From positions 33,390,312-33,454,311 of the forward strand of contig CM042085.1 of the NCBI GenBank assembly GCA_023512835.1: a stretch of DNA of 64,000 bases, written 5' to 3'. A program made the translations under genes and the position numbers. The DNA comes from Taxillus chinensis (Eukaryota > Streptophyta > Magnoliopsida > Santalales > Loranthaceae). Positions 24,300 through 37,300 of the stretch are shown here, one piece after another; the first letter of the stretch is position 1; every line of letters begins with the position of its first letter. Below the pieces are notes generated by a model that made no database searches, was not told the DNA's origin, and worked only from the letters and a program-made list of their open reading frames with translations.

Positions 24300-24720
24300 C
24301 ACACTGGCCACAACAACAAACAACAAATGATCAACACTAGCATCGCTAAGACAAACAACCATCAAAGGCACAAATCAACTCGTAGGTTCTCACCACACGA
24401 CCTGTAGGTCCACAACCATGCCTATAACATCGTGTCCCCCTCAGGGTACACCACACGCAAGTCCTGGCTCTCACGGTCACATGCCATCCAGGCACCACAT
24501 ACAATCACATCACACACAAAGACAATCTAGTGCCCTATATGCACACAATCATACCACTAGAGATGCATCCATTCCTACATATGCTCCTAGGATGATCTAA
24601 CTGACACCAACATAACCTAGAATACATATAAGGACTACGTTGATCAGGCGCCCTTTCTACGATTTTCTAAGGCACTTGGAATCAATTAACCACCCCTCAC
24701 TAACCTAGGTCCGCTAGACC

Positions 24721-24737
24721 ATGCTCTGATACCAACT
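24721..24737 (-). other. Primer-binding site, tRNA-Met type
   Basis: Directly beyond the LTR end (…CGTAACA) the minus strand reads TTGGTATCAGAGCATGG. TGGTATCAGAGC is the standard primer-binding site complementary to the initiator tRNA-Met 3' end. Confidence 0.85.
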
Positions 24738-25437
24738 TGTTACGCCCCCAAATTCTAGGGAACCCGAAACCAGGAACATGACTTACTCTTGCCCGCACCC
24801 GAATGGTCAAGGGGTTGGTGACTAGGACCAATAGAGACTACACCGCGGGTGCTGCCTCAATCATACAACCTTATACAGTCATACATCAAGGGTAATCCTG
24901 TACTTTCCCATACATCATCATGTATACAATAAGTCATACATACATCACATCATAAACATGATGCAATACAACTGTTCACGGACCCATGTTCGGGATACAA
25001 TACAAAACAATACAAAATACAACACCGTATCATACATCGAGTAGTGGACACGTCCTCCTGGAAGAAAGTCCTCCACTAGTCCAGGTTACACCTGAAAAGG
25101 GGAAATAACAAGTAGAGGTGAGCGACAAGCTCAGTAGGTGACCCTAATACTCCACATCATGCAAACATACAAGTCTATGCTACATGCTCTGTGTACTCGT
25201 GCACTGTGTAGTATGCACAATCATCAGGACCCAGCCTGCAAACAAACATCAGGACCCAGCCTGCCCACACAGGATAGCTTGTCCACGATCCTCCACGGGA
25301 TCTCAGATCAGGGCACTCAGCCCTAGCTCCACGAGCTCAACGGCTTAACACGATCCTCGACAGGATCCCGGCTCAAGGCACTCGGCCCTACCACAACGCT
25401 ATATGCCCGGACACGGTGCCACACATGGCCTCACGGG
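24738..25437 (-). repeat. Middle, truncated LTR of the three-LTR element
   Basis: It is near-identical to 21712-22407 and to the start of 27763-30237. It has the same internal junction with pol sequence as the outer truncated LTR, and is followed on its other side by an intact primer-binding site. Confidence 0.88.
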
Positions 25438-27324
25438 TGGAACACCGACCAAGTCCTCGGGAAACACATCCGGGAATTGATCTACAATAGGTGGCAAAAT
25501 AGCCTTCCCCTCTCTCCTCCTATCAACCAACGTCAAATTGGCTAACCGGTGGGTCACATCACCCCACCCATGCCTCAAAGGTCCCAACCTACATGCCTCC
25601 TCGGTCCACTCACCCACAAAGACATCCCGCATGCCCCTCGACGTGAGAAACGTCATATGCCGTCGAAAACAATCAATCTTGGCCTCCACGGAGACCAACC
25701 AATCCATACCCAAGATAACATTAAAATCATCTAACTCCATGATATACAAATCACATAACAGGTTAACACCCCCAAGTGTTACCCGACAAGCACGATAAAT
25801 ACTCTCGAGTATCACAATGCCACCCAAAGGTGAAGCAACCATCGAGACCGACTAACGTCTCCTAGTCTAACTCCAACCCAACCACCGTAGCATACGAAAT
25901 AAAAGAATGGGTAGCACCAGGTATCAATCAAAACCGAACAGATAGTATGAGAAATGATGATGGTACCTCTCACCACCGAAGGTCCTGGTCTGCCTTGTCC
26001 ACCTGGTGGAACCCTGCCTCTCTCGCTGGTAAGGGCAAAAGTCCTCCCTCGTGGCCCAATACCACTAGCCTGGCCCATTGGGGCTTTGCCCCGTTGATCA
26101 ACATGACCTTGTGCCTCCAGTTGAGGTTGCCGCACCGCAGTCGCGTCTGCGTGCTCGTGTCTTTGGCGGCACCAACCTCTCGAGACGGAACCCCACTCCT
26201 CTCGTCCTGCTCTCTCGGATAAGGACCTACACCGCTGGTCGAGCTAAGGGTAACACATTCCCTAGCTCTATGTCCCACCTTCCCGCATCGGAAGCATGTC
26301 ATCTTTTTCCTCGGGCGGTCTCTCGACAAGTGTCCTGGTCAAACCACGGCTCCAACAAGTACTTGACCTCCGGCTGGCTGAACTCTCACGGGGTCCCACC
26401 GCTTGGTCGGAAACCCCTCGCACCTGCCTCCTCTCAGGCCGAGCGGCACCTGCTCTTCCTACTCGCCTCTTCTTGCTCGGACCTGCCAAACCGTTCGGTC
26501 TCTAGGCTCTCGCCCGATCCTAACCTCGCTCAATAATAAGTGCCTTGTCAACCGCATCCCTATAGTTGGTCAACCGCATTGGTTCCAGCTTGTTTTTCAA
26601 AGATGCCCTCAAGCCTTGAATAAAATCCTGCGTCTTATGGGCTTCTTTCTCCCAAGCCTCAAGAGCAAACCGCCCTAGATCCGTGAAGGCTTGCACATAC
26701 TCACCCACCGTCTAGCTACCCTACTAAAGCTCATAATACTCTCTCCGTCAGGCATACTATACCGAGTTGGGAAAATACTCCCCAAAGAAGCGCTCAACAA
26801 ACTCTCTCCAACTCATCCGACTACCATGGACAGCTCTAGTGGCTTCCCACCACCGCGTGGGATACCCAATAAATAGTGCGTCGTCACGCGCACTCTCTCC
26901 TCATCAGGCACCCCGATCATCTCAAAGATGTCCTCTATTTACCTAATCCAGTCCTCGGCTGCCTTTGGCCGTGAACCATCCTCAAAAGTCTTGGGTGCAT
27001 GTTTCAAAAATTGTGGAGCCCAGTCCACTCCTCGTCGTGTTGGCTCTCTCACGACCTTCGCCGGTGCACATCCTGCACCACCCTCGCCTCCGCTCGCTAA
27101 GGGCGTGGCGGCCGCTGCCGCCTCTTCGGCTCATCCACCTCTCTAGCCATATCCCTCATCGAGCCCTGCATACCCTGCATGGCCTCCTGTAATTGAATCA
27201 ACACCTGAGCCAAATCAGGTCCCACAACGGGAGCTGACGACCTCTGCTGCCCTTGGTGCCCTGACTCTATCGTGGGCTCCTTTGCCGGGCCCTGGCCTCG
27301 GACAACTCTCCTCGGTGGTGCCAT
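25438..27324 (-). pseudogene. Gypsy gag-protease, first copy
   Basis: This is a near-identical duplicate of 22408-24299, starting at ATG 27324. The same capsid, two zinc knuckles, protease and RT lead-in are present, with the same TAG stops (26712-26714, 26721-26723, 26724-26726). It has extra frameshifts. Almost all differences from the other copy lie where the other copy has CTG or CAG and this one has CG, CCG, TCG or CGG, most densely at 25440-27120. The protease motif reads IDTW instead of IDTG through such a frameshift. Confidence 0.86.
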
Positions 27325-27745
27325 CACACTGGCCACAACAACAAACAACAAATGATCAACACTAGCACTGCTAGCACAAACAACCATCAAAGGCACAAAT
27401 CAACTCGTAGGTTCTCACCACACGACCTGTAGGTCCACAACCATGCCTATAACATCGTGTCCCCCTCAGGGTACACCACACGCAAGTCCTGGCTCTCACG
27501 GTCACATGCCATCCAGGCACCACATACAATCACATCACACACAAAGACAATCTAGTGTCCTATATGCACACAATCATACCACTAGAGATGCATCCATTCC
27601 TACATATGCTCCTAGGATGATTTAACTGACACCAACATAACCTAGAATACATATAAGGACTACGTTGATCAGGCGCCCTTTCTACAGTTTTCTAAGGCAC
27701 TTGGAATCAATTAACCACCCCTCACTAACCTAGGTCCGCTAGACC

Positions 27746-27762
27746 ATGCTCTGATACCAACT
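27746..27762 (-). other. Primer-binding site, tRNA-Met type
   Basis: TTGGTATCAGAGCATGG on the minus strand follows the full LTR directly, identical to the site at 24721-24737. Confidence 0.85.
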
Positions 27763-28978
27763 TGTTACGCCCCCAAATTCTAGGGAACCCGAAACCAGGA
27801 ACATGACTTACTCTTGCCCGCACCCGAATGGTCAAGGGGTTGGTGACTAGGACCAATAGAGACTACACCGCGGGTGCTGCCTCAATCATACAACCTTATA
27901 CAGTCATACATCAAGGGTAATCCTGTACTTTCCCATACATCATCATGCATACAATAAGTCAAACAGTCATACAAACATCACATCACAAACAGTATGCAAA
28001 TACAACTGTCCACGGACCCATGTCCGGAATACAATACAAAACAATACAAAATACAACACTGTATCATACATCAGAGTAGTGGGCACGTCCTCCTGGAAGA
28101 AAGTCCTCCACTAATCTCATGTCACACCTAAAAAGGGAAAATAACAAGTAGGGGTGAGCGACAAGCTCAGTAGGTGACCTTAATACTCCACATCATGCAA
28201 ACATACAAGTCTATGCTACATGCTCTGTGTACTCGTGCACTGTGTAGTATGCACAATCATCAGGACCCAGCCTGCAAACAAACATCAGGACCCAGCCTGC
28301 CCACACAGGATAGCTTGTCCACAATCCTCCACGGGATCCTAGCTCAGGGCACTTAGCCCTAGCTCCACGAGCTCAATGGCTCAACACGATCCTCGACAAG
28401 ATCCCAAATCAAGGCACTCAGCCCTACCACAGCGCTATATGCCCGGACACAGTGCCACACTGGCCTGCCATCGGCGAATATGCCTGCCACAGTCACAGCA
28501 CAATATGCCTGGCCATAGTGCCACACAGGCCTGCCATCAGCACATATGCCTGCCCCGTTAACCACATAGCATCATCTGTGCTTCATGGTGAGAACCCAAC
28601 AAGTCATAGAGCTCAAGCCCCAATTCCTCAAACTAACATACCAACACCAATATGGTATTGAGGTTCATCATACTCCCTTTATAACTGAAGCCAATCTTCA
28701 CAAATCGATCATCATTCCTTGACCAAGGAAGGAGATACCCATAGGAGTTGTTTTCTTGAAATAAAAAGTCCCGACATTGTGTCCCCATATCATAACTAAG
28801 ATAATCTGATTTTTGGGGATTTTTCTTATATGTCTAACCCCACTTTTCAAAAATTTAACTCTACGAAAAACTGGATTTTTCCGAGATTTTATACTAAATC
28901 GATATTTTCACATTTTGAAGGAGTGAGAATTTAATTTTTTAGTATTTTTCTTTGAATCCAAATGGGGGGTATTTCATT

Positions 28979-29018
28979 ATTTACATTGTAACTTAAGTAT
29001 AATACTTACAATGTAAAT
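28979..29018. promoter_or_regulatory. Hairpin-capable inverted repeat in the LTR
   Basis: ATTTACATTGTAA (28979-28991) is repeated as its exact reverse complement (29006-29018) across a 14-base spacer. Its role is unknown; it could be a cruciform or a dimeric transcription-factor site. Confidence 0.6.
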
Positions 29019-29149
29019 GGTCCAGTCCAGTGCAGCTGCACTGGCTCGAAGCTTCAGAATTGCCTAACTCGTAGCTTCAGGACTACGACTCGTAACTGCG
29101 GAAGCGCGACTTGTAGCTGCGGAATTGCGGCCTAGAAGGCTCGAAGCTG

Positions 29150-29325
29150 CAACCTGCGACCTTCGACCTTCGACTACGGATCTTCGACCCTACGACTACG
29201 GGTCTATGAACCTTTGACCCTATAACTACGGGTCTACAAACCTTTGACCCTATAACTACGAGTCTACAAAGCTTCGACCCTACGACCCAAATCTTCGACC
29301 CTTCGTCCTTTCAACCCAATAGTTC
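29150..29325. repeat. Minisatellite of about 30-bp units in the LTR
   Basis: Repeats of the type 'cctttgaccctataactacg' + 'ggtctacaaa' occur about five times, with degenerate units on both sides. Confidence 0.75.
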
Positions 29326-30242
29326 GCCTATGGTACTATTCATCGTTGTTTTTGCCTGTTCTTCGTCTGGAATCAATCCAGCAACCCCCAGACGCTCATA
29401 AACACACGTTTTACGCAACAGACTGCAATATCTACCTCAAAACGCATCCTAAATGCCTCTAAATCGCATAGTAACAACAAAAATATGCACATAATTACAG
29501 ATATCTAGAAATCTAGATCTAAATCCAGATTTCCATGGTTGACTTCTCAACCCTCATGGAATATGCAGTAAAACAACCCCAGATCACAGAAACACATATC
29601 AAAACTGATATAAATCAGTTCTTAACCACAGATCTTATGCTAAACCATTAGATCTAACCCAAAATTGGATTTCCCTCAAAACCTAGGGTTCATGCTTAAT
29701 TCCATAAATCATGACAAATTCGTGCATACCAAGGACAGAATCAAGATAAGAAGTTCAAGGACACCTACCTGGAGTGATTCTTTGAGCTCCACGAACCTAA
29801 ATCGCCAAGGCTTCAAGCTTCCAAGCTCTCTCTCGCAAAAGCACAAACGTGATAGCGTAAAATGAAAGCTTTTACTTTTCATTCTATTTATATTTCTACC
29901 AATCATTGACCACTAATTGACCTAGTCAATAATTGACCTCCCAACATAATAATTGACCTCCAAGGTCTCGAACTCCAAATTGAGTCAAATTATAGTCAAA
30001 ACGCTCAAAATGACGAGCACAACACTATTTAGGTATTATCACACTCAAATGATCGCTCAAAAGCAAAGTCAACCGATAAACCCTAAAAAGTCAACAATCG
30101 GGCCACTCGGGGCCCCGACCTGGAATCGGGCCCAAGTACTGTCAAAATGCTCATGTCGACGGCTACACTACTGTCTAGATAGTTGCATTCCCATAGAATG
30201 GCTATCTCTCAACACTACCCAAATACGAGTGTTTACAGGAAG

Positions 30243-32613
30243 GTTGCTTGTTTTCTTCAAAATGTTGGAAGGCCCAAAAGAGCTTTTCTGAATCAATTGA
30301 ACCTTGGTAAGAGGTCATTGTACTCCTGGATTGTAGCTTTTGCTTCAGTTGGGAAGTAGGTTCATTCAGTCAGGGAACCTTTTATCGCTTGGCCGGGGTA
30401 TTCGTACTGAGTGACACCCTAGGAAACTCAACTGGACATAAGCATTTTCTTGAAAACAACACACATAAAGCAGTTGAATTTTAAAAATAAAATTTTATTG
30501 AAAATGATTTTTTTTGAAACATGAATATGCAATGTAAAGTCACCACTCATTTTCGAGGGGAAGCTCTCTAAAGTTTATATGAATTATTTAGGTATAGCAT
30601 TCATCTCAAACCTTCACAATGATTTAAGGGTTTAATATTCTTCTATGATGAAATATCAATGGGCTAAGATAATTTATGTGAAAATGGAGATGCTATCCGA
30701 TAATTTGGATCAGAGAATGTTGGATGCTTTTGGACCTTGATGCTCAAAAGCTCAGTTGTAAATCTTGAACTTGATGTGTGGAGGCTGGATATGAAAGGAT
30801 ATCTGATTGCCGAAGTCTTGATGCTCAATGACTTAATTGGAGAAGATGTTAACTGATCTTGGGTCTTGAATGCTTGACCTTCTTTTCTTGGCTTTGAATT
30901 TTACTCGTAGTGCCCCTTCGGGTTTTCACTAAACCCGCCTTATTTTTTGCTTGTTGTTCTTTCTGCCTTATAACTAGCTTTGTATTTGACGCTTAATGCC
31001 CTTGCGGGTTTTCATCAAGTTCGCCTTGGATATCCGTGACTTGTTCCTTTTTAAGCATTTGAGAAATAATGTGATTGCTTAATCAGAGAGGACTTTATTT
31101 AGGACCGTAACGTAGACTCGAGCTACTGGATTTAACAAGAAAGGATATAAAATGGCTCAAACCTATTCTAGGCTAGATTTCATCCATAGTTCAGACTGGA
31201 CTTTTATTTCTTCCATGTAAGATGAATGAAAAATTGCCCTAGTTAGGGCATTTAACAAAACTGCTAAAACTATCCCAATGCGTGGATACTTTATAAAGAT
31301 GTCTCAATGCGGGATCTTGTTATACAAAATATTCCCTTTTTTTGCTTTCTTTTTTTTAGCTCTCTTTTTCTATCTAACAAAAATTGCCCCAATTGTGGGG
31401 TATCTTTATGAGGGGTTTTCAAAAATACCATAATGTGAGAGTTATGCTTTTTCTTTCTTTCTTTTCTTTTGCTTTTTTTTTTTCTATCTAACAAAAATTG
31501 CCCTGATTGTGGGAGTATATCTTTACTTGGGGTCTTAAAAACTTCCCCAATGTGAATGTTATGTTTTTTTCTTGTTTCTTTTCTTTTGTTCTCTTCTTTC
31601 TTTTTTTCCTAACATTGTGGGGTATCTCTTCATGAAGGGTCGAAAAAAACTACCTCAATGTGAGGTTACTTTACTACAATGCACAGAGTGAGGTTTGGAC
31701 CTTTATAAATTGCCCCAATGTGGGGTGAACTATGGACTGGGTTATTTGAAAGAAATATATTCCGGCTCAAAAGGAGTAGCGATGGTAGTATTACGAGGAA
31801 AGAAAAGACGGTCTCTCTTCATTTTAAACAATCAAAGTTTATCTCAAAATGCTCAAAACATAAATGAACTTATCTTTCGGTGGCAGAAGGAACTCTTCGG
31901 TGTCAAATGCCTCTGTTTGAAATGAATTATGCTTCTCTTGAGTTTGGTCATGCTTTCAACCTTGATTTCATGCTTTTCTGATCATCCTTTGACTTAAGGC
32001 TAAACCTAGATAGCCCAAATTATTTGTTGGTATGCCCTTGTTGGGCTTATTACCTATATCAAGAGAGTAAGCAAGTAATAATGGACATTACAGGAAAAAT
32101 ATAGGTAAAACAACTTTTAAAAAGACAAGTTTGATTATTTTTCCACAAATGCCAAACAAAGGAACAAAGTTTTAGAAATCAAAAGAGCATGCAAAATGTA
32201 TGTACAACTTATTTTATTAGAAAACTAAAAAGGGCGTTTGTCGCATATGCACTCCAAATAAAATTTAAACTAAGTATAACTAGTAGCTTAACCTAGATCG
32301 TTCTCTACCGGAAGACTTATAAAATTCAATTTAACCTATTTAATTACCTGTTTAACTAAAACTAATAAAAAAGAATAAATATAAAATTGGGAGATTTTTG
32401 ATTGGATTAAAACTAATTAAAGCAAAGATTTTAAACTATGAAATTCAATTAATCAAAGAATGTAACCAGTTTAACTTCACACCTGAATATTGTTTATCAC
32501 TATCCCAAAAAATAAATTAGATAAATTATGGCTCCATAATTTAAATGCATCAAGACACCATGAATAAATTAAATTATGAATTTATTCAAACAGGAATAAT
32601 TATCAATTAATTC
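30243..32613. other. Retroelement spacer continuing from 21711
   Basis: Sequence interrupted by the three-LTR element resumes here. About 31230-31730 contains a loose repeat of 'aaaattgccccaatgtgggg' with pyrimidine-rich spacers. No domain is readable, and the short frames at 31291-31925 are not convincing. Near 32225-32260 'aaagggcgtttgtcgcatatgcac' resembles the start of the LTR at 57525 and may mark the outer end of an Athila-type 3' LTR. Confidence 0.45.
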
Positions 32614-33094
32614 TCAAATGTCACGCCCCGGATTTCCGACCCGGGGAAACCGGTACGTGACTCCCCATTCACCCACACGGAGGGCAACGGGGTTGGATTA
32701 CTGGATGCCACACAAGCAAGTCTAACAATTACAATAAATCAAACAAGCCACATCTTTATTTAATTCCAAACATCAAAGGTTCACAAAACAACCATGTTCC
32801 TTACTACAATTCAATCCCTTAGTACATTTCCCTCCCTGGGGTTACATAAATCATAAAATTACATTACTGAAATAAACAATAAAATGAAGATGGTCTTCCA
32901 CCTTGGTGTATCCACCTAACGCCTGTATGTTCCTGAAAGAAAACACAACATAGAGGGAGGGGTGAGCAACCACGCTTCAAGTAGGGATCATGTCTCCCCA
33001 ACCTATCCCATGCTCCTAGCGCCTACATGAGTGTGTACAGGTGCAGTGTAGTGACAATAAAATGTAAACAAGTTGTATTCCACATTCACATGGC

Positions 33095-33310
33095 ACACAC
33101 ATATCCACAGCCATACAGGCTTAGCCATATAGGCTAACATATCCACGACCACTAAGGCTTAGCCACATGGGCTAACATATCCACGACCTCTCAGGCTTAG
33201 CCACACGGCTAACATATCCACGGCCATATAGGCTTAGCCACACGGGCTAACATATCCACAGCCTCTCAGGCTTAGCCACACAGGCTAACAGTTCCAGTCC
33301 TGGGCTTCTA
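33095..33310. repeat. Minisatellite of ~41-bp units in the Tekay LTR
   Basis: 'ggcttagccacacgggctaa', then 'catatccacggcc' plus a short variable tail, occurs about five times. The same array recurs at 39285-39415 and in inverted orientation at 59020-59245. Confidence 0.88.
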
Positions 33311-33821
33311 CAGCCCCCGGGTTCCACAAGCACAGCATACAAGGTCACACAGGCATTAAACCAAACACTTAGTTCGCACAGCCCATCAGGCATAAAATCA
33401 AACACTTGACATGCAGAGTCTCACAGGTATTTTATCGAACACTTAATACGCACTCACCATCCAACACCAGAATACATCAAAAACTGCCATTGAAGGCCAA
33501 CATTCATATAGGAGGTCATACCTATATGAATTTACATATAAATAGTATAACAATAACAACAGAAGCTCTATAAATCCTCTACACAGGGCCTAACCCCAGA
33601 ACAGATCAGGTGAGACAGAACCCCTACCTCAGGTAAGACGCAACAACGCGGCAACAGTCTGATCCCAAGCCAAACGCCGTCCACCCACGAGACTCTGACC
33701 ACCCACGCAAGGCGCCTGGCAGCAACCAGGAGCTTTCCTTCCTCTCTCTCTCTCTCTCTCTCTCTCTGCGACGGCTGGTGGAGTAACAAACCCTAACCCT
33801 AAAACAAAGGGGCTTCTCCTC

Positions 33822-33899
33822 CTTATATAGACAACACAACATCAAAACGACGTAGTTTTGATTAAGTGAATCCCAGGATCAAAACGACGTAGTTTTGAT
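33822..33899 (-). promoter_or_regulatory. LTR promoter: GACGT palindromes and TATA box
   Basis: Two 22-bp near-palindromes (ATCAAAAC…GTTTTGAT around an ACGT core) at 33841-33862 and 33878-33899 are followed, in minus-strand direction, by a TATATAAGG box about 12 bases on. The layout is shared by all related LTRs in this window. Confidence 0.7.
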
Positions 33900-34330
33900 C
33901 ACACAAGTTAGCACCTTTCCGCACCCATATAGGCCAAAATACTTAGAATTTCGACATGGTCCTTTGGAGAAAGATCATTAGAATGTCAAAACCAAGGGAA
34001 CCATGCAAAAATATGCCTGCACGCCAATTTGCACGTGAATTCCCCAATTCACGTGCAACTCCAAATGCACTCCAAATGCGCTCAAACTTCACCCCTAGCC
34101 TCCTTGCATCATGTAGAAGACAACCACACTTGCACGTGAATTGGACCCATTTCACGTGCACCTCACATACACGTCCGTTTGGCCTGAAACTTCTGTGGTA
34201 GATAGAGGACATCATTCTAAGCATCTTTCCTTTTGCACGTGAATTCATTTGAGCCCATTCACTAGGTCAAAATCTAGAAAAACTACTCAGAAGGCAAAAC
34301 TGTGACTAACTCTAGGTACGGGTCCTTACA

Positions 34331-34346
34331 TCCTCTCCCCCTTAAG
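34331..34346 (-). other. Polypurine tract
   Basis: On the minus strand AAGGGGGAGAGGA directly precedes the 3' LTR start, as needed for plus-strand DNA priming. Confidence 0.85.
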
Positions 34347-37300
34347 ACTTTTCGTCCTCGAAAAGAAATGACATACGAGGAAAACAAACTCAAGCTACCC
34401 ATTTGCCACACGACGAGCCACGACACCCAAATGGGTCATACACCGCGCACAGCACATAACAGCACATAACAAGGTACCACCATAATCCATAACCACAATA
34501 ATGCATATAACACATATCCGCATATCACAAATACACATCTCAAAACACATCACAATGATGAACACATGTCTAAAAGACAAAACAAATACACCAAATCATA
34601 CACAACTAATACAATCCCTTGGCCAACAGCCACCAACAGCCACCTCCCACTCTGAAGGTTGTTCGTCCTCGAACAACGCTGGGTGTTGCGCACGCATCAC
34701 GGACTCACATTCCATGTCTCCTTTGCAGGACGTGTCGGCCCCTAAAAGACAACACACCATAACACACATGAAGGCACGTACCCACAGACCCAATACAACA
34801 CAGCATGATAGGGAAACATATTCTAATCTCACAAACAACCCTTGTTCTCCTCACCTAACACATGTCACAAGTATTCACATGTCACGACAGTATAAGACAT
34901 ATACGCCCATCACCAACACGTTTAACGGATCACATAGGTCACGAGCAACTCACATCATAAACACCACCACAAGGAACAACTCACAAACAAAACACTACTA
35001 CACATTTAACGTTCCACTGCCCACTCGCTGACACCATACAAACTCAGCCGCAGGGAGTTTCCTCACAACCTTCCCACCTTTGGACTTTTCGTCCCCGAAA
35101 AGAGAAATCAAGTAGTAAACATCACGAGAAGATCAAAGCAACACATAACACCCATGATCACAACAAGAACTAGAGCTTGGCCAATTAGTGTGCCGACAAC
35201 AACTCATGTGAGCAAGTCGACAACAAGTGAGGTTGAGAAACCTCTCACGGATTCATTAAGACCCCGACAACCGAACAAGGCCAACACCACAAGCCTATGC
35301 GTGAAACATCCATTCGCTAGAATTCATATGAGTGAACGAGAAGTCACCGCATCGACATAGCAGGTACTCGGCGTTAGACGCCTATTCGTGTCACAATAGG
35401 ACCAACACTCCACAACGTAAAATACCTAACAATGACACCACTGAGATTTGATGTCAACGGACACTAACAATTTACAACGCAGCCACACTCCATATGTAGA
35501 CCTTACCCTGACAGCAAACACAAAGAGGTCACAAGGAAACACAAACAAACAAGAGAAAAGCATTATGCAAACCACAATCACAAGTCCCACATAGGGATAT
35601 CACCACAAAGAAGACTCGCATCACGCCTAAAACCATCTCACTCTATAGCGATACACGCAACAACGTAACCCAACCAATACCAAAGGGAACTCAAGATGAC
35701 TTACAATCCAGGACACAACTACAAAGCAGGATGAAGTTTGCTCTCCACCAATTCGGTCACGATCAACAAGACGCCCAACGGAGTCCAAGGAGTAACTCAA
35801 AACAACAGATGCAGCACCATACACAACCACAAAGCAAGACCATCCACCATCCTTGCTATCACCGGTCACCGGCCGTGAGGATCGACTAAAAGAAATCGTG
35901 AACTAGAACGGAACCGGAACACTACACGATAACAGCTCTCGGACACTTCGTGCTAAGATCCTTGATCACGGTTAAATAGGTATCCACTAAGGTCCCACAA
36001 CCTCGCATACTAACCGAGGCATACACTATGCCCAAGTGTTAACGCCTTTCCGAGTCGGCAAACACCAAACGCAATAAAGTGGAACTTATCGGTGAAGTAT
36101 AACTAACACAGCCTCTCTCTCGACCAGGAAAAATCCCCCCACCTCGCAACAAGACAATTGATCCCTCTCGTGTCGTCATTCACAGGTCACAAGGGAGTTC
36201 TTTGCCTCTATGACATACTCCACCTCATGGCCTACCAACTCCCCTATACCAACCATCGCGTTCCATCTCGATACGCCAACAAAAGTCTCAAATACACCGA
36301 CACCTTGATGGCGTGAACCATCTCACTTACCGTGTGATACTACACATGAAAGGTTTTCGAGGAGAACAGATATAGATCACCCGCCTATCACCACCGCTCC
36401 AAAACATACACCCTTGTGATATCCGCCCGACATAAATCTCTCCCCAGGGAGTAAGACTAATACCCTTTTCCTAGCTTATCAACACTTTAATATTAAACAT
36501 CACACCAGATAAGGAATAATATGAATAACATCACATCTAACACTTTTCTTCATCCCCACACCACAGTTAATATGCCACTACACCACGCCTCATCCTCCTC
36601 TACACATATGTGTCACAACACCCACACGTAGCAACCCCGCTATATGCCTTTACCGCGGATGCAACACATACAACAACACAATACCACATTTTTCAAGACA
36701 CAAGCAATGAAACACAAAACACCTTGACGAGTAGAACGTACCAGCCTTACACCTTCTCTCCTCCTCTAAGCCTACTTCCCACAAGATACGAATCAAAGGA
36801 ATGGCCCTACCATGCAAAAGCACACCCGCAGCCCCTAGAGAAATGTTTTCCAAATATGGGTAAAAAGCCCGAACAAGGCCTGCCAAATCTCACTTGCTTA
36901 CCTCTTTTTACCAAATTGATGCACCGGGCATAACCCTCAAAACCCACTCATAGCCGCTAGTTCAATTCTAGAACACCGCACCTTTCATACATGCACAAAC
37001 TGGTTTCACAACATATCTGTTTTACATTACTCGGTGTTTTCAACACACCATAAGCACGACACATGGCTACTGCTTGACCATCTGAGAACCCATAACACCT
37101 ATATAATCACTAATCAAGAACTAGTAACGACCACCCTAGCCAACAAGTCAACACCTCATGGACCCAAGGAGCGGCTATACCAGCTGTGTTTTCCTCCTTC
37201 AACCACAACACTTGGAAAGGTAACCATAAGAATATCTCTTTCATGTAGTATTCCAACACATACCTCTATCCGCATAAAAACACATTTCTATTACTCAAGG

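Larger units (their letters stand above)
21712..30237 (-). mobile_element. Ty3/gypsy element with three LTRs and two internal regions
   Basis: The element is flanked by GGAAG (21707-21711 and 30238-30242). On the minus strand the order is full 5' LTR (30237-27763), primer-binding site, gag-protease copy 1, truncated LTR (25437-24738), primer-binding site, gag-protease copy 2, truncated LTR (22407-21712). In both internal copies the protein region stops at the very start of RT and passes into the middle of an LTR at the same junction. One deletion therefore came first, then unequal LTR recombination duplicated it. RT, RNase H and integrase are absent, so it cannot move on its own. Confidence 0.9.
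27763..30237 (-). repeat. Full-length 5' LTR of the three-LTR element
   Basis: On the minus strand it runs from TGTAAACACTCG to GGGGGCGTAACA (about 2.47 kb), flanked outside by GGAAG. It contains a 30-bp minisatellite and a 13-bp-arm hairpin. Homology to the two truncated LTRs stops at about 28466. No coding frame in it is credible. Confidence 0.85.
32619..34330 (-). repeat. 3' LTR of the outer Tekay-type element
   Basis: On the minus strand it runs TGTAAGGACC to GGGGCGTGACA (1712 bp). It contains the conserved U3 motifs: G-box palindrome at about 34025-34055, GACGT-centred repeats at 33841-33862 and 33878-33899, and TATA at 33822-33830. A (CT)n run lies at about 33738-33766, and a ~41-bp minisatellite at about 33095-33310. 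Confidence 0.9.

Noticed and set aside
24721..24737. Possible tRNA gene fragment
   Set aside because: Only the short complement of the tRNA-Met 3' end is present next to an LTR, so it is a primer-binding site.
34501..35031. 176-codon plus-strand frame
   Set aside because: It is Thr/His/Asn-rich, antisense to the internal region of the outer Tekay element, and has no domain.
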